64,000 nt of DNA from Lacticaseibacillus absianus (GTDB lineage Bacteria > Bacillota > Bacilli > Lactobacillales > Lactobacillaceae). The stretch is from positions 700,522 to 764,521 of the forward strand of contig NZ_JABEKX010000001.1 in assembly GCF_013407595.1 (NCBI RefSeq), given 5' to 3'. Shown here in pieces: positions 52,334 through 60,900 of this stretch. The translations under genes and the position numbers were made by a program. Position 1 is the stretch's first letter. Every line of letters begins with the position of its first letter. The notes beneath the pieces are model-generated. The model was not told the DNA's origin, made no database searches, and worked only from the letters and a program-made list of their open reading frames with translations.

Positions 52334-53134
52334 ATGCGTATCGCAATCGTGGCCAACAGCGGCGTCAAGTCGCGCGCGGCCGAAACCAAACTGAAGCAGG
52401 CACTGGTAGCGGCTAAGTTCCCGCTGGATGAAGCGCGCCCGGACGTCGTGATCACCATCGGTGGGGACGGGACGCTTCTATCGGCGTTTCACCGCTACGC
52501 CAGCCAGCTCAACCGGGTGCGCTTCATCGGGGTGCACACCGGCCACCTCGGGTTCTACACCGACTGGCGCGACTACGAGATCGACGCGCTGGTCGAAGCG
52601 TTGCGCAACGACTCGGGCGAGAGTGTCTCGTATCCGCTGCTGGACATCTTGGCGGACTACGAGGACGGGACCACGTCGCATTACCTGGCCCTGAACGAGG
52701 CGACGCTCAAGCGGACCAGCGGCACGATGCGCACGGATGTGTACATCAAGGAGAACTTCTTCGAGAGCTTCCGCGGCGACGGCCTGTGTGTCGCGACGCC
52801 GACGGGTTCGACCGCGTATTCCAAGAGTAACGGCGGGGCGGTGATCCATCCGCGGCTGGACGCGATGCAGGTGACCGAGATCGCGTCGATCAATAACCGC
52901 GTCTTCCGCACACTGGCCGCGCCGATGATCCTGGCGCCGGATGAGTGGGTCATTTTACGCCCGGAGCCGTTCCAAGACTACGTGATGTCGATCGATCAGT
53001 TCACGATCACGCCGCAACTGGTCACGGCGATCCGGTTTCGTATCGCCGATGAGCGGATCCACTTTGCCCGCTACCGGCACATGCACTTCTGGGACCGGGT
53101 GGAGGACGCCTTCATCGGCGCGAAGCAGGAATGA
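52334..53134 (+). CDS. nadK: NAD kinase
   Basis: 266 residues from the ATG at 52334 (AAGGATG upstream); an in-frame ATG at 52325 inside relQ is a less likely start. ATP-NAD kinase signatures: GGDGTLLSAF (43-52), ALNEATLKR, and TPTGSTAYSKSNGGAV. It phosphorylates NAD to NADP. Coupled upstream to relQ and downstream (four-base ATGA overlap) to the pseudouridine synthase gene. Confidence 0.96.
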   Translation: MRIAIVANSGVKSRAAETKLKQALVAAKFPLDEARPDVVITIGGDGTLLSAFHRYASQLNRVRFIGVHTGHLGFYTDWRDYEIDALVEALRNDSGESVSYPLLDILADYEDGTTSHYLALNEATLKRTSGTMRTDVYIKENFFESFRGDGLCVATPTGSTAYSKSNGGAVIHPRLDAMQVTEIASINNRVFRTLAAPMILAPDEWVILRPEPFQDYVMSIDQFTITPQLVTAIRFRIADERIHFARYRHMHFWDRVEDAFIGAKQE

Positions 53135-54057
53135 GATTCGAGTGGACATATGAAGGCCCGCCGCTGAAGTTGCAGAACTTCCTGCAGCGCCAGGGCCTGT
53201 CGCGGGCGCAACTCAAAAAGCTCAAGTTTCACGGCGGTTTTGTGTTTGTGAATCGACGCCAACGCAACACCGCCTTTCGTTTGCAGTCCGGGGATCAGGT
53301 GCTGTTGCAGCTGGCGCCGGAAGTGCCTGTGGATACCGTGGTGCCGTACCGCGCGCCGCTGGCGGTCGTCTACGAAGACGATTACCTGCTGGTGGTGAAC
53401 AAGCCCGCTGGGGTCGCCTCGATCCCTGACGCGGCCAAAGGCAACGATAGCATGGCCAACATCGTCAAAGCCTACCTGCAGGACACGCACGCCGAAAGCG
53501 CGGCGATCCACGTGGTGACCCGGCTGGACCGCGACACCAGTGGGTTGATGCTCTTCGCCAAGCACGGCTTCGTGCACAGCCTGCTGGACCGCCAGCTCCA
53601 CTCTGACGACCTGGCCAAGCAGTACCTGGCGATTTTGACCAACTCGCAGCCACTGCCGCCGCACGGTTGGGTGGTGCTGCGGATCGGCCGCACCGCCGAG
53701 TTTTACATGAAGCGCGGCGTCACGCCGACGGGTAAGCGCTCGGTGACCGAATACCAACTGGTGGCGCAATCACCGCAAGCGGCGCTGGCGCGCGTGACGC
53801 TACACACCGGGCGCACCCACCAGATCCGGGTGCACTTGGCTGCGCTGGGCCACCCGCTGTATGGGGATGACCTCTATGGTGGACCAATGGTCGGTATCGC
53901 GCGTCAGGCGCTACACTGCGCGAGCCTGCGCTTCTGGCACCCGCTGTTGCACCGTGACATTCACCTGCGCGCACCGCTCCCTGAAGATATGGTATCCTTA
54001 GGGCGCAAGGTCGGCCTCGACCGTGCCGTCAATGAAGAAGAGAAAGAAGTGGGATAG
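53131..54057 (+). CDS. RluA-family pseudouridine synthase (YjbO/RluD-like)
   Basis: 308 residues: an N-terminal S4-like RNA-binding segment (about 10-60) and a synthase domain with the catalytic Asp133 in TRLDRDTSGLML, LVVNKPAGVA and HTGRTHQIRVHLA. It isomerises uridines in 23S rRNA (or tRNA). It starts within the end of nadK and runs straight into degV, so relQ-nadK-rluA-degV form an operon. Confidence 0.94.
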   Translation: MRFEWTYEGPPLKLQNFLQRQGLSRAQLKKLKFHGGFVFVNRRQRNTAFRLQSGDQVLLQLAPEVPVDTVVPYRAPLAVVYEDDYLLVVNKPAGVASIPDAAKGNDSMANIVKAYLQDTHAESAAIHVVTRLDRDTSGLMLFAKHGFVHSLLDRQLHSDDLAKQYLAILTNSQPLPPHGWVVLRIGRTAEFYMKRGVTPTGKRSVTEYQLVAQSPQAALARVTLHTGRTHQIRVHLAALGHPLYGDDLYGGPMVGIARQALHCASLRFWHPLLHRDIHLRAPLPEDMVSLGRKVGLDRAVNEEEKEVG

Positions 54058-54927
54058 ATGTATCAACTGTTAACCGATTCCGCCTGCGATCTGCCGCTCG
54101 CCACACTCACCGAAAAGGACGTCGGCATCGTGTCGTTCCACTTCGAAGTCGAAGGGCAGGCACTGATCGATGACCTCGGGGCCACCTACGACATCGAGAC
54201 GTTCTACGCGCGGATCAAGGCCGGCGTGATGCCGAACACGGCACAGATCAATGTCGGGGAGTACGTCGAGTTTTTCCGCCCCTATGTGGCGGCCGGCACA
54301 CCGATCGCCTACGTCGGCTTCTCCAGTGGTCTCAGCGGGTCCTTCTCCAGCGCGACGCAGGCCAAGGCGATGCTCTTGGAGGAGTATCCAGACGCCGAGA
54401 TCCGCGTGATCGACACCCTGGCGGCCAGCGCTGGGGAAGGGCGCCTGGTGCTGGAGGCGATCCGCTTGCGCGACGCCGGGGCGAGCCTGGATGAGCTGGA
54501 GCAGTGGCTAGTCGCCAACCGCTTGCGCCTGCAGCAGTGGTTCACCGTCGACAGCCTAGACTACCTGTACCACGGCGGCCGGGTCTCCCGCACTGCCGCA
54601 ACGCTGGGGACGCTGCTGAACATCAAGCCGCTGTTGGACGTCGACCCTGCCGGTAAGCTGCGCATGGTCGGCAAAGTCCGGGCGCGCAAGAAGGCGCTGC
54701 TGGCCCTGGCTGACAAGCTCTTGGCCGCGCTGGCCAGTGACCCGCAGCAGCCGCTGTTGATCGCGACCAGCGGCGACTGGGACGCCGCCAACATCGTCCG
54801 TGATCACATCCTGGCCCAAGCCCCGGACGCCCAGATCCAGGTCGGCCCGATCGGCTTGACCATCGCCAGTCACACCGGATTCGGCTGTGTCGCTGCCTTT
54901 GTGATGGGCGCCGCGGACCGACAATGA
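54058..54927 (+). CDS. DegV-family fatty-acid-binding protein, copy 1
   Basis: 289 residues. DegV (FakB-like) fold: LLTDSACDLP, INVGEYVEFF, IAYVGFSSGLSGSFSSA, DTLAASAGEG and LDYLYHGGRVSRT. Family proteins bind fatty acids and, in S. aureus, present them to the kinase FakA for phosphorylation. Starts directly after the pseudouridine synthase stop, within a GAAAGAAGTGGG context. A paralogue of identical length lies on the other side of the IS at 57.06 kb. Confidence 0.93.
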   Translation: MYQLLTDSACDLPLATLTEKDVGIVSFHFEVEGQALIDDLGATYDIETFYARIKAGVMPNTAQINVGEYVEFFRPYVAAGTPIAYVGFSSGLSGSFSSATQAKAMLLEEYPDAEIRVIDTLAASAGEGRLVLEAIRLRDAGASLDELEQWLVANRLRLQQWFTVDSLDYLYHGGRVSRTAATLGTLLNIKPLLDVDPAGKLRMVGKVRARKKALLALADKLLAALASDPQQPLLIATSGDWDAANIVRDHILAQAPDAQIQVGPIGLTIASHTGFGCVAAFVMGAADRQ

Positions 54928-55000
54928 GCCATTCGGGGGTGTACCATCACCTCTCGTGGCACGACGATTCCGGACCGTGACGTGCGATCACGCAACGCCC

Positions 55001-55063
55001 GTGCTTCCGTCCGGCGATGCCGGACTCCGCAGTAAGTGCTGGTGCTTCCGTCCGGCGATGCCG
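55001..55063. repeat. 22-bp direct repeat in the degV-IS interval
   Basis: GTGCTTCCGTCCGGCGATGC(CG) occurs at 55001-55022 and 55042-55063, 41 bp apart. Downstream (about 55093-55127) is a dyad TCTGCCCG...CGGGCAGA. No ORF is supported in 54928-55189; the segment may be a remnant of an older insertion. Confidence 0.7.
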
Positions 55064-55129
55064 AAGGCCGCAGTTCGACATTCTAATGCAGGTCTGCCCG
55101 TCACTCGCTACGTTCGAGCGGGCAGAGCA

Positions 55130-55189
55130 AGCGTATCAGTATGGCCCCGTGTCAACCCTAAGTTCGGGTTGGCGCTGGTCCGCGTCAAG
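55130..55189. repeat. Hairpin repeat element, copy 2, left half
   Basis: The 22-nt arm 55130-55151 is the exact reverse complement of 56891-56912 on the far side of the IS. It is followed by a loop core ACCCTAAGTTCGGGT shared with the other copies. The element was evidently one hairpin before the IS3 insertion separated its arms by 1.7 kb. Confidence 0.85.
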
Positions 55190-55214
55190 TAGACAGGTCA
55201 AATAATTAAAGTGC

Positions 55215-56093
55215 CTATGCAGTTTTCCTTACGGCATGATTCCGATATTCCATCGGGGTCATGCCGTTTAGTGTTTCTTGGCGGCGTTCGTAGTTATACC
55301 AGTTGATTGCCGCTTCGATACTCTTCATCATCTCAAGCTCGGACAAGCAGTGCTCAAAGGCGAACCACTCAACCTTAAGATGGCTCCACAGGCTCTCCAT
55401 TGGGCTATTATCGCCAGGAGTGCCCGGCCGCGACATGCTGTGGATAATTCCTTCACCTGCTAAGCACGTGTTGTAGGTGCGCCCGGTGTACGCGGATCCT
55501 TGGTCACTATGCGTAATTTCTGGCCTGATGCCATTGTTGCTCTTGATGGCCAGCTTAATCGTCTTGGTGGTAAGCGCCGCGGTTTCGCTCGGTGCCACAC
55601 ACCAGGCGATCACGCTGTGATCATAGAGATCCTTCACGGCACTAAGCCGCAGTTTCTGTCTACCATCTTGACCGTAAGTGAGCTCGGAACAGTCGGTCAC
55701 CCAGACTTTGTTGGCCGCGCTAGGGTGGAAGGCATGCCCCGCATCGACGGTGTACAGCTTGTTGGCTAGGAGGAACTCCTTCCTCTCGGCTCTGCGATCG
55801 TGCTTCGCTACACGGATAGAGGCTCGAATCCGTCCCTGACGCATGAGCCTGCGGACACGACCGTGACTCACGTGATAGGGTGTTTCCTTATTGATATACG
55901 TCACGAGCCGTTTGACCCCGAAGACATAGTGATGCTTTTCCTCAAGGGTCACGATGTAGGCCAGAATAGCCTGGTTCTCCCGTTCATGGGCCGTCACCTT
56001 ACGATGCGTCCACTTGTAGTACGCTGCACGCGAGATACCCAGAAACCGGCATGTCTCACTGATGCCATAAAGCTGACCGGAGTCGGGATTCAC
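55215..56093 (-). CDS. IS3/IS150 transposase OrfB (DDE integrase core)
   Basis: 292 codons counted from the GTG at 56093; in the cell it is probably made as an OrfAB fusion. An HTH_21-like start (GISETCRFLGISRAAYYKW), then the integrase core with the DDE triad: Asp in VTDCSEL, Asp in THSDQGSAYT, Glu in NSPMESLWSHLK. It catalyses strand transfer of the IS. All catalytic residues are present. Confidence 0.95.
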   Translation of the reverse strand: MNPDSGQLYGISETCRFLGISRAAYYKWTHRKVTAHERENQAILAYIVTLEEKHHYVFGVKRLVTYINKETPYHVSHGRVRRLMRQGRIRASIRVAKHDRRAERKEFLLANKLYTVDAGHAFHPSAANKVWVTDCSELTYGQDGRQKLRLSAVKDLYDHSVIAWCVAPSETAALTTKTIKLAIKSNNGIRPEITHSDQGSAYTGRTYNTCLAGEGIIHSMSRPGTPGDNSPMESLWSHLKVEWFAFEHCLSELEMMKSIEAAINWYNYERRQETLNGMTPMEYRNHAVRKTA

Positions 56094-56818
56094 TTCTTGC
56101 GCGAGTTGCTGAATGGCCTGATATTGCCTGTCTGATCGACATTCCCTCTTTCCAGTTCTTGGAGTTTTTTTAACACTGCGACCTCCGTTGACACACGGGT
56201 TAATCGTGCCTGTAGTCGCTTGTTCTCGAGCTTCAAACGCTCTACTTCAGTGAGCTGACCATTATCTTCCTTCGCCTTACCGCGGCGGTCTGCGAGGGCG
56301 GACTCACCACCTTGCTTGAACTTTTTGACCCATGCATAGACCTGTCCATACGAAACGTTGAACTGCTGGGTTGCGGCGACGTAGTCGTGTTCGTTGGCGA
56401 TGGTCCATTGTGCGATCTCGACACGTTCGAGCTGCGTAGTCTTGCGTCCATCTTTCATTGGCTTGGCCCTCCCAGTGGCTTGTAGTGATTTACCACTAGT
56501 ATACAGGGATACCCATTGACCGATGACGGTTTTACCCGGAATGCCGTAGGCAACAGCCAGCTGCCGAAAAGATGTGTTACCGGCTAGGTACTTCTGCACG
56601 ACTTCTAGCTTGAACTCCCGAGAATACTGTTGGTTAGTATGCCTGGACTTAAGACCATCCATCCCATCAGCTGCGTAACGGTTTAACCACTGGTTGACCT
56701 GGTGGTGATCGATACCGTGTATCCTTTCCACTGCCTGTGAACTCCAGCCGCCCTCATTAACCAGACCAATGTAGAACAGTTTCTCTGCGGGCGTGTATCT
56801 TGAACCTATCCGGCCCAT
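56090..56818 (-). CDS. IS3/IS150 transposase OrfA (DNA-binding)
   Basis: 242 residues, long for an OrfA, with two HTH segments (about 15-60 and 65-110: REFKLEVVQKYLAGNTSFRQ), a third helix-turn-helix-like part at 135-170, and a leucine-rich coiled coil (about 190-225: VERLKLENKRLQARL) for multimerisation. Near its 3' end TTAAAAAAACTC (A7) is a good -1 slippery site. After a -1 shift the frame stays open (K-T-P-R-T-G-K...) into OrfB, so a programmed OrfAB fusion is likely. Confidence 0.93.
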   Translation of the reverse strand: MGRIGSRYTPAEKLFYIGLVNEGGWSSQAVERIHGIDHHQVNQWLNRYAADGMDGLKSRHTNQQYSREFKLEVVQKYLAGNTSFRQLAVAYGIPGKTVIGQWVSLYTSGKSLQATGRAKPMKDGRKTTQLERVEIAQWTIANEHDYVAATQQFNVSYGQVYAWVKKFKQGGESALADRRGKAKEDNGQLTEVERLKLENKRLQARLTRVSTEVAVLKKLQELERGNVDQTGNIRPFSNSRKK

Positions 56819-56866
56819 AAAAAAACTCCTTCCCAGGAAGGCAAGCTTTAATTATTTGCTTGTCTA

Positions 56867-56926
56867 CCTAAGTAGGAGTATAGCCGTTTTCACGGGGCCA
56901 TACTGATACGCTGGGCTAAAGTCGCG
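56867..56926. repeat. Hairpin repeat element, copy 2, right half
   Basis: The arm at 56891-56912 complements 55130-55151 exactly and is followed by GGGCTAAAGTCGCG, matching the conserved tail (CTGGGCTAAAACCGC) of the copies at 100-175 and 59.63-59.71 kb. Confidence 0.85.
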
Positions 56927-57060
56927 TTGGTGGGTAAAGGTTAAAAATGGTTAATGGCACAAAATGATAATGCCATTGACAGTGTTTTCTGGTATGCTGG
57001 ACTCACGCCGAATTGGCGAATTCACCGCACCCGCTTGATGGGTGCAGGAGGGATGACCAC

Positions 57061-57930
57061 ATGTACCAGATCCTGACCGATACCGGCTGCGACTTGCCGC
57101 AGCAACTCCTGAACGACTATTCACTGCAGACCGTGCCGTTTCACTACACCGTCAACGGCGCGCTACACACGGACCAACTCGGCGATCGTCACAGCAACGA
57201 CGCGGTGTATGCCGATCTTCACGCCGCTGCGCAAGTCTCGACCACGCAGATCAACGTCGGGGAGTATGTCGACTTCTTCGGCCCATTCGTCGAGGCGGGC
57301 ACCCCGATCCTTTATATTGGCTTTTGCGGGGCGCTGAGCGGGTCGCTCGACAGCGCGCGCCAGGCGCGCACGCTCCTCAAAGACGCACACCCCGACGCCC
57401 AGATCGCGATCGTCGATTCCGTCGCGGCCAGCGGCGGGGAGGGGCTACTAGTGCTTGCAGCGGCAGCGCAGCAGCAAGCTGGGGCTAGTCTCGAGCAGGT
57501 CGTGAACTGGCTGGAGGCCAACAAGCTGCGCATGAATCATTGGGTGACTGTCTCGGATCTCGATCACCTCGTGCGTGGCGGTCGACTGCCGCGCGCCGTT
57601 GCCGCTTTGGGGGCGGTGCTCAACATCAAGCCGATGCTGGCGATCGACGCGCAAGGTAAGGTCGCCTTGGCCGGCAAGGTCCGCTCGCGCAAAAAGGCGC
57701 TGGCAACGCTGGCCGCCAAGGTGAATGCGGCCCTGGATGCGGTGCCGGACCAGCAAGTGATGGTCGCCAGCGCGGGGGATTGGCCCGCCGCCGATGAGGT
57801 CGTCGCCTTGATCCAAGCGGCGCACCCGGCCACTCAGGTGCTGGTGCGCCCAGTCAGCCTGACGATCGCCTGCCACACAGGCTACGGGTGCGTGGCCGTC
57901 TTCGCGATGACCCCAGCTGCCCGTGACTGA
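57061..57930 (+). CDS. DegV-family fatty-acid-binding protein, copy 2
   Basis: 289 residues from the ATG at 57061 (AGGAGGG upstream). Same motifs as copy 1: ILTDTGCDLP, INVGEYVDFFGP, ILYIGFCGALSGSLDSA, DSVAASGGEG, LDHLVRGGRLPRA. It differs by a cysteine in the fatty-acid-binding FCGALSGS segment (Ser in copy 1), which may alter ligand choice. A TGG-TATGCT extended -10 (56990-56998) gives it a promoter independent of the relQ operon. Probably a tandem duplicate. Confidence 0.93.
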   Translation: MYQILTDTGCDLPQQLLNDYSLQTVPFHYTVNGALHTDQLGDRHSNDAVYADLHAAAQVSTTQINVGEYVDFFGPFVEAGTPILYIGFCGALSGSLDSARQARTLLKDAHPDAQIAIVDSVAASGGEGLLVLAAAAQQQAGASLEQVVNWLEANKLRMNHWVTVSDLDHLVRGGRLPRAVAALGAVLNIKPMLAIDAQGKVALAGKVRSRKKALATLAAKVNAALDAVPDQQVMVASAGDWPAADEVVALIQAAHPATQVLVRPVSLTIACHTGYGCVAVFAMTPAARD

Positions 57931-57983
57931 GACGCACAAGGCCCACACCCCTCAACAGGGGCGTGGGCCTTGTGCGTCTCAGT
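57926..57983. terminator. Long bidirectional terminator between degV copy 2 and cutC
   Basis: A 27-bp arm beginning ACTGAGACGCACAAGG pairs with its exact complement around CAAC. It includes the stop region of both converging genes; there is little T-run, so the great stem length probably does the work. Confidence 0.75.
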
Positions 57984-58614
57984 ACTGGATCACCTTGGTG
58001 CCGTGGAACTCCTGCACGCCGAGTTGCGTCGCGAGCGCCTCAACGTTGGCGGCGGTGATACCGCCGCCGGGGAGGATCGCAAGTTTGCCGGCGGCCTGCT
58101 GGATCAAGGTCTGCAAGTGCGGCACGGTCGCATCGATCGGCGCCGTGAGTGGTCCGCCGTGCGTCAGGATGCGGGCGACGCCGTGGTCGGCGAGCCAGTC
58201 GATCGCAGCGGCTTGCTGCGCGGCGGGAATCGCGTCGAAGGCCATGTGCATGACCACGGTCATCCCGCCAGCTGCGGCGATCAGGTTTTCCATCGCCTCT
58301 TCATCCAGCCAGCCGGCGGGGGTCAAGGCGCCGAAGGTCACGGCGTCCACGCCGAGCGCTTGGGCTTCGAACAGGTCGGCCTCCATGATCTTGAGTTCGG
58401 TGTCGGTGTAGACAAAATCCCCGCCGCGCGGGCGGATCATGGCGACGACACTCGCGTCATGCTCGTGCGCGTACTGGGTGGTCTCTGCGAGGACACCGCG
58501 CGAGACGGTGGTGCCGCCGACGGCTAGGTTGTCGTTCAGTTCGATGCGGTGCGCACCGGCCGCGATGGCGGCGGGCACGTTGGTGAAGTTTTCAACACAG
58601 ACTTCTTTGAGCAT
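57979..58614 (-). CDS. cutC: CutC-family protein (copper homeostasis)
   Basis: 211 residues, TIM-barrel CutC family: LKEVCVENF at the N-terminus, AHRIELNDNLAVGGTT, VVAMIRPRGGDFVYT, VTFGALTP, MHMAFDA and ILPGGGITAANV. The family was named for copper tolerance; its enzymatic activity is unknown. Its ribosome site (AGGAGGGG) overlaps the stop codon of uppP, so the two are co-translated. Confidence 0.93.
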   Translation of the reverse strand: MLKEVCVENFTNVPAAIAAGAHRIELNDNLAVGGTTVSRGVLAETTQYAHEHDASVVAMIRPRGGDFVYTDTELKIMEADLFEAQALGVDAVTFGALTPAGWLDEEAMENLIAAAGGMTVVMHMAFDAIPAAQQAAAIDWLADHGVARILTHGGPLTAPIDATVPHLQTLIQQAAGKLAILPGGGITAANVEALATQLGVQEFHGTKVIQY

Positions 58615-58623
58615 AAGCCCCTC

Positions 58624-59445
58624 CTAGATGAACAAGACGGCTAAGACGATCAGTCCCAACGCGATGCGATACCAGCCGAACGGCTTGAAGTCGTGCGTCT
58701 GGACGAACTTCAGCAGCCACTTGATCGCGATCACGGCGACGATGAAAGACACCAGCGTCCCGGTCAGCAGGATCGCCCACTGCTGACCGGTGAAGGTGTT
58801 CCCGTTCAGTAGGAACTTGCCGATCTTCAGGATCGAGACGCCGACCATGGTCGGGATCGCGAGGAAAAAGGAAAACTCGGTGGCCACGAACCGGCTGGTT
58901 CCCAGTAAGATCGCGCCGAGGATGGTCGCGCCGGAGCGGCTGGTGCCGGGGATGATCGACAAGGCTTGGAACAGGCCGATGAACAGGGCGGTCGACCACC
59001 CGAGATCCGCGAGGGTGGTGATCTTCGCGTTTTTACCCTTGAAGTGGTTCTCGATCACGATGAACAAGACCCCGTACAGGATCAGCGTGGTCGCGACGAC
59101 GACGGGCGTGTGCAGGTGTTCATCCATCCAGTCATTGAGCGGCAGGCCGATGACGACCGATGGCAGCACCGCCAGGATCACCTTGGCCCACAGCAGCCAG
59201 ATCGAGTCGCGTTCGGCGCGGGTCTTGCGCCAGTCCAGTGGGTTGAGTTTGTTGAAATACAGCAGGATCACGGCGAGGATCGCCCCGAACTGGATGACGT
59301 ATTCGAACATCGCCATGAAGTCTTTCCCCTGGTCGATCGTGACGATCTGGCTGACCAAGTCGATGTGGCCAGTCGAGCTGATCGGAAGGAACTCGGTCAG
59401 CCCCTCGACGATCCCGATGACGATGGCTTTCAGTATGTCTAGCAT
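58624..59445 (-). CDS. uppP: Undecaprenyl-diphosphatase (BacA/UppP)
   Basis: 273 residues, eight or so membrane helices. Both catalytic motifs are intact: [14 protein letters not shown] (14-27) and [12 protein letters not shown]. It dephosphorylates undecaprenyl pyrophosphate outside the membrane to recycle the lipid carrier for peptidoglycan and teichoic acid synthesis, and gives bacitracin tolerance. GAGGA precedes the ATG; operon with cutC. Confidence 0.97.
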   Translation of the reverse strand: MLDILKAIVIGIVEGLTEFLPISSTGHIDLVSQIVTIDQGKDFMAMFEYVIQFGAILAVILLYFNKLNPLDWRKTRAERDSIWLLWAKVILAVLPSVVIGLPLNDWMDEHLHTPVVVATTLILYGVLFIVIENHFKGKNAKITTLADLGWSTALFIGLFQALSIIPGTSRSGATILGAILLGTSRFVATEFSFFLAIPTMVGVSILKIGKFLLNGNTFTGQQWAILLTGTLVSFIVAVIAIKWLLKFVQTHDFKPFGWYRIALGLIVLAVLFI

Positions 59446-59627
59446 GTTGTCCTCCTCAAAAAATCTCCAATGCTTTTAGTATACAAGGAAAGTCGGCGCG
59501 CGCCACCGGTCTCAAGTAAAATTTAGTGCTTCGTGGTCAAAGGCGCGACCAAAAAGTGGCCGAGAGATCATCAACGGCTCACGATAGATGCCCGACGATT
59601 CCAGAACAGGACGCGCCATCAAGCGAC

Positions 59628-59709
59628 GCCCAGCGTATAAGTATGACCCCAGCAAAACCTAAGTTCAGGTTTTACTGGGGTCATGGTTATACGCTGGGCT
59701 AAAACCGCG
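59628..59709. repeat. Hairpin repeat element, copy 3 (intact)
   Basis: Arms 59631-59650 and 59677-59696 pair at 18 of 20 positions around a second dyad AAAACCT-AAGTTC-AGGTTTT; the tail CTGGGCTAAAACCGCG matches copies 1 and 2. It lies between the stop of the lactonase gene and the start of uppP. It has the same nested-dyad design as copy 1 but different arm sequence, so pairing rather than sequence is conserved. Confidence 0.85.
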
Positions 59710-59733
59710 TATGGCTGGCTCAGCCTCGTCGGG

Positions 59734-60771
59734 TCAGTCAGCCGGTAAGAAGACGACGTTGACCGCCTCTGGCGTGACGATGTCCTTTTGGCTCTCGGTC
59801 AAAAGACCGGTCTGCGGGTCGCGCCGGTACAGCGTGCCGTTGTCCGTGTTCTGGTTGACGGCTAGCAGATAGGTTTCGGTGAGATCGAGGTTGAAGTCGC
59901 GGGGGAATTCGCCTTCCGTCGACAGCTGCTGGATCTGGGTCAGACTCAAACCGTCTTCGGCGATCGCGTAGGCAGTCAGACTGTTGTGCCCGCGGTTAGA
60001 CAGGTAGAGGAAGCGCCCGTCTTGGGTGATGCGCACGGCGGCCGCGCCGTTGTGCGCCGTCCAGTCTGCCGGGATCGTTTTTTGCGTCTGGCCTTGGGTG
60101 AAGGTGCCCGTGGCCTGGTCGTAGGTCAAGACCGCCACTTGGCTGGAAAGCTCGCCCAGCAGGTAAGCGATCGGGCGGGTCGGGTGGAAGACGAGGTGAC
60201 GGGGACCGAAGCCCGGTGCCAGGGTCAGGACCGTCGGCGTGCCCAGGTGGCCGTCTTCGGCGACCGGGTAGGTGTAGACCTCATCGGTGCCTAGGTCGAT
60301 GACCGCCAAACGTCCGTCTGGGGTCAGATCGGCGAAGTGCACATGGCTGGCGTCTTGTTCCGGCAGCGGGCCGTGGCCGTGGTGCTGCGCGACATCGACG
60401 TCTTTCAGGGTGTGGTCCGCGTTGATCTTGTAGACGTTGACGCGCCCTTCGTGGTAGTTGCTGGCAAACACGAGCTGACGGGATTCGTCGATCGAGATGT
60501 GGGCCGGACTGGACCCAGGGGCCAGCACTGTGTTTAGTACGGTCGGTTGGGCCCCGTTGAGGTCGACGGCGGCCACGCCACCCACGCCGTCACCTGCGTC
60601 AACGACGTATGCGACGTTGGCCTTGGAGACGGCCATGTAGGTGGGCGAGCCCAGGGTCTCGAGGTAAGGGGTCGGGGTGGTCAAGGTGCCGGTCGCGTCA
60701 TCGAATGCCGCCCGGTACAGGCCTTTGCCAGTTTTGCGGGTGTACCCGCCAAGTAAGACGATTTGATTCAC
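59734..60771 (-). CDS. pgl: 6-phosphogluconolactonase-type beta-propeller lactonase
   Basis: 345 residues of the YbhE/Pgl seven-bladed propeller family: GGYTRKTGKGLYR, SPAHISID, NYHEGRVNVYKI, SHVHFADLTPDGR, GFGPRHLVFHP and a FPRDFNLDLTETYLLAVNQ end. The conserved His and Arg of SHVH, GPRH and PRDF lie in the active-site cleft. It likely hydrolyses 6-phosphogluconolactone in the pentose-phosphate route, though lactonase-family specificity varies. AGGAGGC precedes the ATG. Confidence 0.9.
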   Translation of the reverse strand: MNQIVLLGGYTRKTGKGLYRAAFDDATGTLTTPTPYLETLGSPTYMAVSKANVAYVVDAGDGVGGVAAVDLNGAQPTVLNTVLAPGSSPAHISIDESRQLVFASNYHEGRVNVYKINADHTLKDVDVAQHHGHGPLPEQDASHVHFADLTPDGRLAVIDLGTDEVYTYPVAEDGHLGTPTVLTLAPGFGPRHLVFHPTRPIAYLLGELSSQVAVLTYDQATGTFTQGQTQKTIPADWTAHNGAAAVRITQDGRFLYLSNRGHNSLTAYAIAEDGLSLTQIQQLSTEGEFPRDFNLDLTETYLLAVNQNTDNGTLYRRDPQTGLLTESQKDIVTPEAVNVVFLPAD

Positions 60772-60900
60772 AATATTGCCTCCTAATCAAAGAGTGGACT
60801 GATCGTGTCCGCCCCCACAGTATACCATGGTTGGAAAGCGGATACGCGTGCAACTCAAAGCGTGGTAGAATGAAGTTAAACCACAGAAAGTAGGCACACT

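Larger units (their letters stand above)
55190..56866 (-). mobile_element. IS3-family, IS150-type insertion sequence
   Basis: About 1.68 kb bounded by imperfect inverted repeats: left TAGACAGGTCAAATAATTAA, right (complement) TAGACAAGCAAATAATTAAA. It carries orfA and orfB on the minus strand with a 4-base overlap and an A7 slippery run at 56165-56171. Both frames and the DDE motifs are intact, so the element is probably active. No clean target duplication is visible directly at these ends; AAGTAG occurs on both sides (about 55188 and 56870), leaving the exact ends uncertain by a few bases. Confidence 0.93.
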
